From Virgibacillus subterraneus (GTDB taxonomy: Bacteria; Bacillota; Bacilli; Bacillales; Amphibacillaceae): DNA of 64,000 nucleotides. Under the pieces are notes generated by a model that was given only the letters and a program-made list of their open reading frames with translations, was not told where the DNA came from and made no database searches. The position numbers and the translations under genes were made by a program. Positions within the stretch are counted from its first letter, which is position 1; each line of letters begins with the position of its first letter. Positions 1-8,577 of this stretch are shown one piece after another. The DNA lies in the NCBI RefSeq assembly GCF_900110695.1, contig NZ_FOEH01000006.1, forward strand, positions 119,360 through 183,359, written 5' to 3'.

Positions 1-2
1 TT

Positions 3-236
3 AAGCTAACGAAATTTGAATTTAATCTTCTTTATTTTTTAATGCAAAATCCGAATATGGTGCTTAGTCGTGAACAATTAGTCATGCAAATATATCCATA
101 TGCAGATCATACAGTGCTGGATCGCACGATTGATGCGCATATCAAAAAGCTGCGGGAAAAGATTGAGGATAACACATCCAAACCCAAGCGTATCCAGACT
201 GTTCGGGGAATGGGGTATAAATTTGTCAATACGTAA
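3..236 (+). CDS. Response regulator, OmpR/PhoB type, C-terminal part (5' end outside window)
   Basis: The reading frame is open from the window edge and encodes a winged-helix DNA-binding domain: LTKFEFNLLYFL, then SREQL, then the recognition region DRTIDAHIKKLREKIE and the closing RGMGYKF hairpin. These are hallmarks of the Trans_reg_C domain of OmpR-family regulators. The receiver domain lies outside the window. The first internal ATG (42) is not the real start, because conserved domain residues precede it. The gene overlaps the downstream histidine kinase by 14 nt, so the two form a translationally coupled two-component pair. The signal sensed cannot be told from the sequence. Confidence 0.93.
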   Translation, partial: KLTKFEFNLLYFLMQNPNMVLSREQLVMQIYPYADHTVLDRTIDAHIKKLREKIEDNTSKPKRIQTVRGMGYKFVNT

Positions 237-1308
237 ACGGATTATATCAAAATTTCCTAAAGGATTCTTATGGCGGTTATCTGCGCTAAATTTCCTTGTT
301 GTTGCTTCTGCAATTGTCGTGAGTGGACTGGCGACTTATAATACTGCTTGTTTTTTAGTGGACGCCATGGGTGGGTTGGAGGAACAACGCCAGCAGCAAT
401 TCAATGCAACGCTATTTAATTACTTGTGGATCTTTATAATTACAGCGATTTTTATGGGGAGTTTATTGCATTTTTATATGACAAAAAAACTAATCAGACC
501 AATTCGCAGCTTAATAGAATCCACTAAGCAATTAAAAAAAGGCAATTATCCCGATCCTGTTGAGGTGACATCCCAGGATGAAGTAGGCGAGCTTGCTGTA
601 CAATTTAATGCTCTTATTCAACAACTGCATACGAACGAGCAACACCGCCAAAAGCTTGTATCTGATCTATCACATGAATTTCGTACGCCTTTAACTAATT
701 TAAATGGATATCTTCAGTCATTGGAACGAGGCGATATTCAAGGGAATCAGGAGCTTTACAAGGCGTTGTACCAGGAATCGCAACGTCTTACAGTTATGAT
801 AGAACAATTGGAACAACTTAAGGAATGGGATTATGTAACTTCCCAAACCTATTCCCAAAGTAGAGGAGTCGATATTGCTAATCTGATTGATCAGTGTGTT
901 GCAATGTTTAAATTGCAAATGGAGGAAAAAGATATTGGCTTGTCTATAAATGTATCCTCATGTAAGTTACATATTCATGAGGAAGGTATTCAGCAAATTA
1001 TAAATAACCTCTTAGAGAACGCTATCCATTATTACAATGGTGAGGGTGGAATTCATGTACTTGGCGAACAGCAAAATTCTGTTTATCAAATCCTTGTAAG
1101 TGGTCCAAGTGATTTCATCCCAGAACATGAACGGGAAAATATATTTGAACGGTTTTATAGACTGGATACATCCAGAAGCCGCAAAACAGGTGGAAGCGGC
1201 TTAGGGCTTGCTATAGCTAAAGAAATAATAGACCGGCATGGCGGAGAAATCGGAGTTATTTCCGAAAAAAACATAAACACTTTCTGGTTTACATTACCAC
1301 TAGCGTAA
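223..1308 (+). CDS. Sensor histidine kinase with HAMP domain
   Basis: Membrane sensor kinase of 361 residues, partner of the upstream regulator. It has two transmembrane segments (about 18-40 and 66-86) enclosing a short extracytoplasmic loop of some 25 residues. A HAMP linker follows (about 87-140). The HisKA box SDLSHEFRTPLTNL carries the phospho-accepting His151, and the ATPase domain shows the N box (NNLLENA) and G box (GGSGLGLAIAKEI). I chose the TTG at 223, which overlaps the regulator stop and follows a GGGGAATGGGG stretch. The longer frame starting at 100 merely reads the regulator gene out of frame. The very small external loop suggests membrane or protein-protein sensing (inference). 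Confidence 0.92.
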   Translation: MSIRKRIISKFPKGFLWRLSALNFLVVASAIVVSGLATYNTACFLVDAMGGLEEQRQQQFNATLFNYLWIFIITAIFMGSLLHFYMTKKLIRPIRSLIESTKQLKKGNYPDPVEVTSQDEVGELAVQFNALIQQLHTNEQHRQKLVSDLSHEFRTPLTNLNGYLQSLERGDIQGNQELYKALYQESQRLTVMIEQLEQLKEWDYVTSQTYSQSRGVDIANLIDQCVAMFKLQMEEKDIGLSINVSSCKLHIHEEGIQQIINNLLENAIHYYNGEGGIHVLGEQQNSVYQILVSGPSDFIPEHERENIFERFYRLDTSRSRKTGGSGLGLAIAKEIIDRHGGEIGVISEKNINTFWFTLPLA

Positions 1309-1608
1309 AGGAGCATATGTAGTTCGGTTAGGAATGGGGATGTGCTCGCTTTTCGCGGCCACACACGACGTGAGGTCGATGGGGCGAGTAATCGGATTTT
1401 CAGGATGTCCCCTCTACTCCTCGTTAGTATCCCCCCTCTATACGCAGGCTCGCCAGCCCATTTTTTCGCAGGAGTCATAATCCCCCCCCAATCATGGCTC
1501 AGAAAGCCCGGATTCAGGCTTTCCCGGCGTGATTTAATCAGTTTTTAACAGTTTTTTATTGTTAGATCTGATTGTTCGTCCACGGAAAGAGGGTGATTTT
1601 CCTAATCA

Positions 1609-1839
1609 TCAATAGGAACTTTCCTGCCACTTCGCATTATGTTCTGCAATACACCCAAGCAGGGCATCAACCAACAGCGTATCTTCATTATTAAGTGAAA
1701 TCTCTCCATAATAATCACCAACGACATGGTGGACTGCGATTTGATGACCAATACACTTCTTGCTAATTCGTTCTTTATAAAATATAATATGTTCTTTAAA
1801 AAATACGGAATAATAAGAAAAATGGAGGAAAAAGCGTAT
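1609..1839 (-). pseudogene. Possible 3' remnant of an unidentified gene
   Basis: A minus-strand frame without a usable start or ribosome binding site reads about 76 residues ending ...GDYYGEISLNNEDT...LLGCIAEHNAKW...SSY. The acidic/hydrophobic alternation looks like real protein, unlike the other frames here. There is no start codon with a Shine-Dalgarno sequence, and the frame is bounded upstream by a stop. I do not recognise the family. It could equally be chance. Confidence 0.25.
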
Positions 1840-1905
1840 TTAAGATACATAGATGCTCATAACCGTAATATTCGGGTGAATTTGAGGTTTTTCAATCTAG
1901 GTATT

Positions 1906-1935
1906 TTGACATATACTTCATTTAAAGTTCATTAT
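1906..1935 (+). promoter_or_regulatory. Candidate promoter of the matrix operon
   Basis: A perfect TTGACA (1906-1911) is followed after 18 nt by CATTAT (1930-1935), about 115 bp upstream of tapA. The -35 is consensus and the -10 is moderate. No SinR-type operator could be identified with confidence. Confidence 0.35.
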
Positions 1936-2048
1936 ATAGAACGATTTGTTAATTTACATAGTGAATCCTTGACCTTAAGTAGAAACAAAGACTAATTTTT
2001 TTAATGTTATTGTTCATTAAAAAGAACGTAGTGGAAGGTGGGAGAACA

Positions 2049-2888
2049 ATGAGGAAAAAACGGACGAGAAAACATCTTACTAGCTATAATAAGACTGCTA
2101 CTGTCATACAAGTATTTATAATTTGGTGCTGCATCTTAATAGCAGGAACCTATTTCAATTCTCATACGAACGCAAGTTTTAATGACATTGAAGAAATTAA
2201 TGGAGAATTGCACGTTAATTGGGAGCTTGATGATGTAAAAGATCCACCTCAGGAAGAATATTGGGATAAAAGTTCATTGAAATTTTCGGGCGAAAACGCT
2301 GAATATGGTTTTTGTGAACGAGATGTATCCGGGTTATTTTCAGGTGTGATAAATGGTGGTGACGGTGATATGAATGGAGAATCAGCGTATGATGTTCATT
2401 ATCATCAAGACAAAGCCCCTAACAAAAATAGACTTGGAGATGTTGTGTATTCAGGTGTGATACAACCATTAGAAACTGGTGAATCAATCATCTTAAAATT
2501 TGAACCTGATAATCTTAATGATTTGGAACCAGGCAAATATAAGTTTAAGGCATATCAACGACTAGGACACGGGGATCCGAATAATGATAACCCTGATGGA
2601 CCATTGATGGAAATTTGGGGTAATAAGGAAATCACAATTACGCAAGAGGAAATCAATAGTTGCATAGCCTTGTCTACGCAGACAGAACAAAGCAGTAAAT
2701 CTAGCAATGAGGGATTGAATAATAACACGGACAAGGAAGCAGTTGATGAAGACGTAGATCTCACAAAGAAATCAAATAAGACTGATGCAGAAGAAGCGAA
2801 AGAATCTGCTAATAAGGGACAAGAAGCAAATAACCAAGTAAGTAAAGAGGATACTGCCGATTTTTATGATGAGAAGAACGCACACTAA
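2049..2888 (+). CDS. tapA: TapA-like amyloid fibre anchoring/assembly protein
   Basis: Secreted accessory protein of 279 residues at the head of a tapA-sipW-tasA type operon. In B. subtilis TapA nucleates and anchors TasA fibres in the biofilm matrix. A hydrophobic segment (about 18-34) is followed by HTNASFND, resembling the FAAFND junction of the TasA-type protein downstream, which suggests cleavage by SipW after NA. Two cysteines (in FCERD and NSCIA) are candidates for a disulfide. The last 70 residues are a charged, low-complexity Asn/Lys/Glu/Ser tail, probably disordered. The ATG at 2049 follows GAAGGTGGGAG; a longer frame from 2004 lacks such a site. Position before sipW is the strongest support. 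Confidence 0.82.
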   Translation: MRKKRTRKHLTSYNKTATVIQVFIIWCCILIAGTYFNSHTNASFNDIEEINGELHVNWELDDVKDPPQEEYWDKSSLKFSGENAEYGFCERDVSGLFSGVINGGDGDMNGESAYDVHYHQDKAPNKNRLGDVVYSGVIQPLETGESIILKFEPDNLNDLEPGKYKFKAYQRLGHGDPNNDNPDGPLMEIWGNKEITITQEEINSCIALSTQTEQSSKSSNEGLNNNTDKEAVDEDVDLTKKSNKTDAEEAKESANKGQEANNQVSKEDTADFYDEKNAH

Positions 2889-2924
2889 TCTATTGGAGGG
2901 AAGCAGTGAAAGGGGTGGGAAAAG

Positions 2925-3491
2925 ATGTGGAAAAAGAATAAGATGAATCGAATAAGCAGGATAATCTCGACACTTCTGATTGTAACGTTAATCGGCATGA
3001 CTTTATTAGTTATTTCAGCTAGGGTTTCTGGTGATGAACCACAGCTTTTCGGTTATCAGTTTAAGACAGTGCTTTCCGGGTCAATGGATCCTGAATTTAG
3101 TACAGGTTCAATCATCTTGGTGAAGCGGATCAATGACACAAGTACACTTATAAAAGGTGACGTAATCACATTTAACCAAGATGGTAATAATTTTGTAACC
3201 CATAGAGTTGTTGAAGCTGTAAAGAATGATGGATTAACCCTATATAGAACGAAAGGGGACAATAACGAAAATGCTGACATGAACCTTGTTTTACCAGAGA
3301 ATGTGGTTTCAAAATACACTGGATTCACTGTTCCGTTTGCAGGCTATTTAGTTAATTATGCTGGTTCACCAATCGGAGTTGCAATTCTCTTAATCGTACC
3401 TGGATTGTTGTTACTGGGTTATGCAATTCTAACCTTTCGTGCAACGATTAAAGAAATTGAATCAAGAACAAAATCGATCAATTTACAATAA
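2925..3491 (+). CDS. sipW: Signal peptidase I, SipW (ER-type)
   Basis: Membrane signal peptidase of 188 residues. The N-terminal transmembrane helix (about 12-32) precedes the catalytic serine in SGSMDP (Ser53), and the second catalytic residue is histidine (His93 in FVTHRVV) rather than lysine. The Ser/His arrangement is the signature of ER/archaeal-type signal peptidases such as B. subtilis SipW. A second C-terminal membrane helix (about 143-165) is present. It lies between tapA and the fibre gene and probably processes both products. The start at 2925 follows AGGGGTGGGAAAAG. Confidence 0.93.
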   Translation: MWKKNKMNRISRIISTLLIVTLIGMTLLVISARVSGDEPQLFGYQFKTVLSGSMDPEFSTGSIILVKRINDTSTLIKGDVITFNQDGNNFVTHRVVEAVKNDGLTLYRTKGDNNENADMNLVLPENVVSKYTGFTVPFAGYLVNYAGSPIGVAILLIVPGLLLLGYAILTFRATIKEIESRTKSINLQ

Positions 3492-3548
3492 GAAGATTTA
3501 CAAAAATAAATATACCCATGCGGGCAGAAATTTTAGGAGGAATAAGTA

Positions 3549-4166
3549 ATGAATATTAAGAAGAAGATGGGCACAGTTATTTTAGCAGGAGCTCTAGGAT
3601 TATCACTAGTAGGATCTGGAACGTTTGCAGCTTTTAATGACGTAGAAAAAATTGATAACACATTTACTGCAGGAACGTTGGATTTGGTCTTAACAGGACA
3701 AGAAAAAACGTCATTTGAATTCAGCAATTTGGAACCTGGAGAATCCTTAACTAAAACCATAACTTTAAAGAACAACGGGTCATTGGCAATTAAGGAAATT
3801 TTAATGAGCTCGATGGCAATAGAAGGAAGTTGGACAGATAAGACAAACCAAAAGTTACCAGATAACGGTATGAACACCGTGGATGACTTTTTAGAACAAT
3901 TTAATGTAATAGTTAATCAAGGCGAAACAGAAGTATTCAATGGAACTCTTGCTGATTTAAATTCAGGTAAAGTGATTATGGGTTCAGAAGGAGGAGCGTT
4001 GGAATCCGGTGCTAATATGAGTATCGACATTGAAATTAGCTTTGTAAACAATGAGAAAAAATATCCTAATAGTCTTTTTATGGAACAAAATAAATTCCAA
4101 GGTGAAAGTATAAGTCTTGACTTAATATTCGAGGCAACTCAGATGTCCGGCGAAGATAAAAGTTAG
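3549..4166 (+). CDS. TasA/CalY-family matrix fibre protein
   Basis: Major secreted fibre subunit candidate of 205 residues. The signal peptide ends GSGTFAAFNDVEK, the SipW-type junction seen in TasA and CalY, and the mature N terminus is AFNDVEKIDNTF. The mature part shows the TasA/camelysin beta-sandwich pattern, including NLEPGESLTKTITLKNNGSL and a second strand-rich half. A perfect AGGAGG (3536-3541) precedes the ATG. TasA-type proteins form extracellular fibres, and the B. cereus relative CalY (camelysin) was described as a metalloprotease-like surface protein. The sequence cannot tell TasA from CalY, so no symbol is given. Confidence 0.88.
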   Translation: MNIKKKMGTVILAGALGLSLVGSGTFAAFNDVEKIDNTFTAGTLDLVLTGQEKTSFEFSNLEPGESLTKTITLKNNGSLAIKEILMSSMAIEGSWTDKTNQKLPDNGMNTVDDFLEQFNVIVNQGETEVFNGTLADLNSGKVIMGSEGGALESGANMSIDIEISFVNNEKKYPNSLFMEQNKFQGESISLDLIFEATQMSGEDKS

Positions 4167-4209
4167 AAATGTATGATGTGAAATTTTTAAACATTGCTGG
4201 GGTGATTTT

Positions 4210-4830
4210 ATGAGAAAAAATAAAGTGATAATAGTGCTTCTTACAATAGTTTTGATTTTGATTTTTCCAATTAATAGTTATGCTTCTGAAGGTAATGTGA
4301 ATGAAATTGAAGAAATCGACTTAGCAACTAGCCCCAGCAGTATATTTTTTAATCTCAATAATATGAAGCCCGGGGATTATGCTATTAAAAATTTAACCGT
4401 ATCAAATGATGGTAATCAGGGGATTCAGTATAAATTTACAAACACTTTTATTGATGGATCTAAAAAGCTATATGATGAATTTCATTTGACCGTTAAAGAT
4501 GAATCGTCTGTATTATTCGATGGTATGTTGAAAGATTTTACTACGCTGGAGCAACGTAACTTAACTGATGGCGATTCAGAAGTGATCAGATTTAAAATTT
4601 TAATGCCTTATAAGCTTGGCAATGAATTTCAAGGGTTAGGCAGTAAATTTGAATTCACATTTTCTATGACAAACATATCTGAAGAAACCATATCTTCAGG
4701 TGTAGGCCAGCTATTACCTGATACGGCTACATCAATGTATAACTTTCTATTAATCGGAGCAATTGTGCTGTTAAGTGGAGTAGTGTTGTATGGTTACAGT
4801 GTTCGAAAAAAACGTATAAAAGAAAGTTAA
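4210..4830 (+). CDS. TasA-like surface protein with LPDTA sortase motif
   Basis: Protein of 206 residues encoded 43 bp after the fibre gene. It has a conventional signal peptide (about 1-25, INSYAS) rather than the SipW-type junction. Its middle resembles TasA-family sandwich repeats (NNMKPGDYAIKNLTVSNDG). It ends with LPDTA, a hydrophobic helix (about 175-195) and a positive tail (VRKKRIKES), a complete cell-wall sorting signal. LPXTA motifs are the known target of class D sortases in Bacillus. The product could tether matrix fibres covalently to peptidoglycan (inference). No sortase gene is in the window. Confidence 0.8.
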   Translation: MRKNKVIIVLLTIVLILIFPINSYASEGNVNEIEEIDLATSPSSIFFNLNNMKPGDYAIKNLTVSNDGNQGIQYKFTNTFIDGSKKLYDEFHLTVKDESSVLFDGMLKDFTTLEQRNLTDGDSEVIRFKILMPYKLGNEFQGLGSKFEFTFSMTNISEETISSGVGQLLPDTATSMYNFLLIGAIVLLSGVVLYGYSVRKKRIKES

Positions 4831-4863
4831 TGGTTCTACACCTATAATCGAATCTCAGACCCA

Positions 4864-4905
4864 AAAAAGTGTCATGAATTTTAAAAAAATAACATGACAC
4901 TTTTT
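4864..4905 (+). terminator. Rho-independent terminator of the matrix operon
   Basis: Perfect 13-bp inverted repeat AAAAAGTGTCATG / CATGACACTTTTT with a 16-nt loop, ending in a T run. It closes the tapA-sipW-tasA cluster. Confidence 0.9.
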
Positions 4906-5152
4906 GCTGTTCGCGTTCGATTGTAATAGTAGGAGGGATACCGTAAGCTATATTTTTGTATTTCCAAGATGTTCATTGCTATATTAATTATTATTCAACA
5001 AAATCTGACCTTTTCACCTTTGTGGGATTGCAAACATTCTATAGAGAATGATTCGAAAAGAGTGTGTATAATCTTCTTACGTTCGCTGATATCGACGTTT
5101 TAGTGAAATTCCCAATGAGCAAAAGTATGAAAAACAGGATTTCAAAGTGTTC
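4906..5152. other. Spacer between matrix and glucan loci
   Basis: A+T-rich stretch with no reading frame, repeat or RNA structure that I can support. It leads into the operator-promoter region of the glucan operon. Confidence 0.5.
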
Positions 5153-5168
5153 ACGAAACCGGTTTACT
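5153..5168 (+). promoter_or_regulatory. LacI-type operator O1 (upstream)
   Basis: ACGAAACCGGTTTACT contains the same palindromic core AAACCGGTTT as the sites at 5276 and 10987. It lies 40 bp upstream of the -35 box of the importer operon. Probable target of the LacI-family regulator at 8578-9591. Confidence 0.8.
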
Positions 5169-5207
5169 TAAAATCTAAATAAAGTTGCTAATTTTCGAAA
5201 AAAACTA

Positions 5208-5236
5208 TTGAAAACGGATACATTAATAGTTATAAT
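5208..5236 (+). promoter_or_regulatory. Sigma-A promoter of the glucan-import operon
   Basis: TTGAAA (5208-5213), a 17-bp spacer and a perfect TATAAT (5231-5236). The predicted start near 5243 places the second operator about 35-50 bp downstream of it, a roadblock position. Confidence 0.85.
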
Positions 5237-5275
5237 CAGATTAAGAAATGGAATTGATTCATTTTTTTTCACCTT

Positions 5276-5295
5276 TTACGAAACCGGTTTCGTAA
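5276..5295 (+). promoter_or_regulatory. LacI-type operator O2 (downstream)
   Basis: A perfect 20-bp palindrome, TTACGAAACCGGTTTCGTAA, in the leader of the solute-binding protein gene. Its centre lies 125 bp from that of O1, so the two operators bracket the promoter and could support a repression loop (inference). Confidence 0.85.
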
Positions 5296-5374
5296 ATTAA
5301 TCTGTTTCTTATGTAGTCGTTTCTCAGGTAAGTAAGGTTAATAAGAGGATTATTATTAAGGGGGAATTTTACTA

Positions 5375-6649
5375 ATGAAATTCAAAAAAAGTTTACTGAT
5401 GGTCTTGTTGCTTAGTTTTAGTGCTATTTTATTTGCTTGCAGCGAGGACAATAAGTCGGCTTCCAGTGAAGAAAAAGTGTCCCTGGACTTTTGGGTGTTC
5501 GGAGCAACTAACTATGAATCTTTAGCTGAAGAGTATGAAAAGGAAAACCCGGATGTGGAAATTAATATTAAGACGTCAGAATTGGGCGATCATCATAACA
5601 GTTTATTTACTGCTATTTCTGCTGGTACAGGAGCTCCTGATTTGGCAATGATTGAAGTCGATCAGTTGGACCGTTACCGCGAGGCACAAGATCGTTTTGT
5701 GAATCTATATGATTTAGGCGCTGAAGACATTAAAGATCAATACTTAGATTGGAAATGGAATGGAGCAGAGAATGGCGAGGGAGATTTCTTGTTTGGACTT
5801 CCTACAGACATTGGTCCTAAAGCCATGTATTATCATACAGATGTTTTTGAAGAAGCAGGTTTACCAACAGATCCTGATAAAGTCAGCGAATTGATTTCTA
5901 CATCGGAAGCTTTTGCTGATGCAGCGGGTAAAATACTTGATGCTACAGATAAACCGATGGTAGATAGTATGGAAATGGCGTTTCGTGCAAATATGGATGC
6001 ATTACAAGTTAGTTACTTCAATCGTGATGATGAATTATTACTAAGCGAATCCGATAACGGAGTTAAAGAAGCTTACGATTATGCAGTTGAACTTGATTTA
6101 CAAGGCTATGTAGGAAGCTTCGAAATGTGGACACCAGAATGGGCGAACGCTTTGAATAAAGGTGGTTTCGGTGTAGAAATGGCTCCAGCTTGGTTGAAAG
6201 GTTACATGACAGAGAATGCTCCTGAAGGCGCTGGTAAATGGCGCGTGACTACACTGCCAACTCAATTCGCTGGTAATTGGGGCGGGTCTTATATAGCGAT
6301 TCCTTCAGAAACGGAATATAGCGAAGAAGCGTATGAGTTCTCTAAATGGCTTTTATCTCCAGAGAATCAGTTGGAATCATTTGTAGACAGTGGTTTATTC
6401 CCATCCGCTCCAGAAGTGTATGAAATGGAAGAGTTTAAAAATAATTCAGACGAATATTTTGGCGGCCAAAATACAGCTAAATACTTCGCAGAAGCGGCAA
6501 AACAAATTCCTGAAGTTTATAAAGGACCTAAATATGTAACCGTAAATAACGAAATCTTGACTGCCTTAAGAAATGTTCAAGAAGGCGGAGATCCTGAGAA
6601 AGAATGGGAGGACGCTGTTACGCGTATCGAAGGCTTGCTTAAAAAGTAA
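5375..6649 (+). CDS. ABC transporter, extracellular sugar-binding lipoprotein
   Basis: Solute-binding protein of 424 residues for a carbohydrate ABC importer. The N terminus is a lipoprotein signal peptide with lipobox LFAC, so the mature protein is anchored through Cys22. The body is a family 1 (MalE-like) binding protein: LDFWVFGATNYESLAEEYEK at the start, GAPDLAMIEVDQ, GLPTDIGPKAMYYHTDVFEE and the late GNWGGSYIAIPSET. It is the first gene of the operon behind the operator-flanked promoter, followed by two permease genes. The locus context points to oligosaccharides of beta-1,3-glucan, but the substrate cannot be read from the sequence. Confidence 0.93.
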   Translation: MKFKKSLLMVLLLSFSAILFACSEDNKSASSEEKVSLDFWVFGATNYESLAEEYEKENPDVEINIKTSELGDHHNSLFTAISAGTGAPDLAMIEVDQLDRYREAQDRFVNLYDLGAEDIKDQYLDWKWNGAENGEGDFLFGLPTDIGPKAMYYHTDVFEEAGLPTDPDKVSELISTSEAFADAAGKILDATDKPMVDSMEMAFRANMDALQVSYFNRDDELLLSESDNGVKEAYDYAVELDLQGYVGSFEMWTPEWANALNKGGFGVEMAPAWLKGYMTENAPEGAGKWRVTTLPTQFAGNWGGSYIAIPSETEYSEEAYEFSKWLLSPENQLESFVDSGLFPSAPEVYEMEEFKNNSDEYFGGQNTAKYFAEAAKQIPEVYKGPKYVTVNNEILTALRNVQEGGDPEKEWEDAVTRIEGLLKK

Positions 6650-6705
6650 TCAACTGGGCTGGATGGGTTCCTCATCTAGCCCTCATTACATAAGGGGGAA
6701 TAGAG

Positions 6706-7659
6706 GTGGAAAATACACAAACTCAACAACGGGTCTCCTCTGCTAAAGTCAGCAAAATGTCTGAGAAAAAGAAAGATATGATTTCAGGTTATTTATATGT
6801 AGCTCCTTTCTTTATCGTTTTTGGCATTATAGGACTCTACCCGGCTATTTTTAGTATCGTGCTAGCTTTTCAGAAGTGGAACGGTTTAGGTGAAATGGAT
6901 TATGTAGGGTTCAGTAACTTTGCCATTGTACTGCAAGATCCATTGTTCTGGAAATCATTATATAACACTGTGATTATCGGTTTGATGGGGACTGCACCTC
7001 AATTAATAGTTGGAATTATACTCGCATATTTCTTAAATATGGCTGTTATACGATTCACTAACTTTTTCAGAGTTACGATTTTCATGCCTTATATTACATC
7101 AATGGTAGCTGTCGCGTTAGTGTTTGGCGTGTTCTTCAGTACTAATGAAAGTGCCCTTGCAAACTATGTCATCGGATGGTTTGGAATCGATCCTATCAGC
7201 TGGAAAACTTCAGAGTGGGGAGCCAAAATTGCGATATCTTTAATGGTTTTCTGGAGATGGGTAGGCTATAACACCATCATTTACTTAGCTGGTCTTCAAA
7301 GTATTCCTAAAGATTTATATGAAGCGGCGACAATTGATGGTGCGAATAAAGTACAACAGTTTCTTCATATCACGATTCCTTTATTGAAACCATTTATTAT
7401 ATTGACTGTATTCATGTCTACCGTTGGAGCGCTTCAACTTTTCGCTGAACCAACTGTATTCCTTGGAGCATCAGCTTTCAATCGGGATGAAGCGATGACA
7501 GTCGTAATGTATTTGTACCGAGATGCATTTAATTTAGGTTCATTCGGAACAGCATCAGCAACTGCAGTATTATTGCTTATCATCATTATAGCTGCGGCAG
7601 CTCTGAATACTTGGTTAACATCAGGTGTCGGTAATAAAAAGAAGAGAGGGGTAAAATAA
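6706..7659 (+). CDS. ABC sugar transporter permease (MalF type)
   Basis: Inner-membrane permease of 317 residues with about six transmembrane helices. The EAA loop, which docks the ATPase, reads YEAATIDGANKVQQFLHITI. I use the GTG at 6706, which follows AAGGGGG; an internal ATG (6757) is less well placed. It forms the importer with the binding protein upstream and the permease that begins immediately at 7660. No ATPase is encoded in the operon, so a shared MsmX-type ATPase is expected elsewhere (known for Bacillus sugar importers). Confidence 0.93.
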   Translation: MENTQTQQRVSSAKVSKMSEKKKDMISGYLYVAPFFIVFGIIGLYPAIFSIVLAFQKWNGLGEMDYVGFSNFAIVLQDPLFWKSLYNTVIIGLMGTAPQLIVGIILAYFLNMAVIRFTNFFRVTIFMPYITSMVAVALVFGVFFSTNESALANYVIGWFGIDPISWKTSEWGAKIAISLMVFWRWVGYNTIIYLAGLQSIPKDLYEAATIDGANKVQQFLHITIPLLKPFIILTVFMSTVGALQLFAEPTVFLGASAFNRDEAMTVVMYLYRDAFNLGSFGTASATAVLLLIIIIAAAALNTWLTSGVGNKKKRGVK

Positions 7660-8499
7660 ATGAAGCAAAATAATAAGAAAACATCCAGATCAGGTACACT
7701 TCCCGTATATATTGTTTTGACATTAGCTTCTATTTTATCACTCTTCCCATTTTACTGGATGTTTGTAATGGCTACTCAACCGAGTGCAGCCTATAATTCC
7801 ATCCCTCCTACGCTTCTTCCGGGTGGAATGCTTATAGAAAACTTTCAAAAGGTGCTGGATACGATTCCTTTCTTCCAGGCGATGTGGAATACAGTCCTTT
7901 TATGTACAACGGTAACTGTGGCGGTGTTAATCATTAGTTCTTTATCTGGATTTGCGTTCGCAAAATTCCACTTCCCAGGTAAAAACTTTTTGTTCATCTG
8001 TATTTTGCTAACGATGGTAATTCCGCCTCAATTAGGGTTAATCCCTCAATATTACTTGATTTCACAGCTAGGGTGGTTAGATACATTGCTCGGAGCTGGG
8101 GTGTTGTTCCTGCTTAATCCGTTAGGAATCTTTCTTATGCGTCAATACATCAGCCAATCCGTTCCAGATGAGTTGATGGAAGCAGCGAAGCTTGATGGGT
8201 GTTCGAATTTCAGGATTTACAGAAGTATCGTTCTGCCGATTATTAAACCAGCATTCGCTACACTCGGAATCATTGTGTTTACACTTGTATGGGGCGAATT
8301 CTTGTGGCAATTCACAGTGCTGCGTGATCCTTCCTCTTATACATTGCAAGTAGCGCTTGCTTCCTTGAACAACGCTTTTCGTGTTGATTTCGGGATGCTG
8401 CTTTCTGGAGTATTCTGGGCAACTGTACCTCTTATTGTTATATTTCTTATCTTCAATAAATGGTTCATTTCTAGTATTACAGAAGGATCTATCAAGTAG
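7660..8499 (+). CDS. ABC sugar transporter permease (MalG type)
   Basis: Second permease, 279 residues, six predicted helices. The EAA loop MEAAKLDGCSNFRIYRSIVL is located as in MalG/AraQ proteins, and the N terminus shows FPFYWMFVMATQP, typical of this subfamily. The ATG directly abuts the stop of the preceding gene, so the two permeases are translationally coupled. It is followed by the regulator gene. Confidence 0.93.
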   Translation: MKQNNKKTSRSGTLPVYIVLTLASILSLFPFYWMFVMATQPSAAYNSIPPTLLPGGMLIENFQKVLDTIPFFQAMWNTVLLCTTVTVAVLIISSLSGFAFAKFHFPGKNFLFICILLTMVIPPQLGLIPQYYLISQLGWLDTLLGAGVLFLLNPLGIFLMRQYISQSVPDELMEAAKLDGCSNFRIYRSIVLPIIKPAFATLGIIVFTLVWGEFLWQFTVLRDPSSYTLQVALASLNNAFRVDFGMLLSGVFWATVPLIVIFLIFNKWFISSITEGSIK

Positions 8500-8577
8500 T
8501 CAGTGCTACTTCTTTTAATTGTTGGTACAATATGAGTAACATGATAGCGGATAATGCATAAGGAGTTGTAATACACG

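Larger units (their letters stand above)
1309..2048. other. 740-bp intergenic stretch with repeat-like and relic sequence
   Basis: No convincing intact gene is visible. Bases 1340-1530 are markedly richer in G+C than the surroundings, open in several frames but without a recognisable product or ribosome binding site. They contain a hairpin with arms AAAGCC/GGCTTT near 1503-1524, so I read them as interspersed-repeat or decayed DNA. Bases 1609-1839 hold a relic reading frame on the minus strand, listed separately. The end of the stretch holds the probable promoter of the matrix operon. Confidence 0.5.

Noticed and set aside
100..222. Upstream extension of the histidine kinase
   Set aside because: It reads the response-regulator gene in another frame; the TTG at 223 has the ribosome site.
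1155..1548. Overlapping ORFs on both strands in the G+C-rich block
   Set aside because: No ribosome site, no recognisable domain, overlap with the kinase end; likely non-coding repeat-like DNA.
1726..1995. 89-residue plus-strand ORF before tapA
   Set aside because: No ribosome binding site, unlikely composition, and it overlaps the candidate promoter of the matrix operon.
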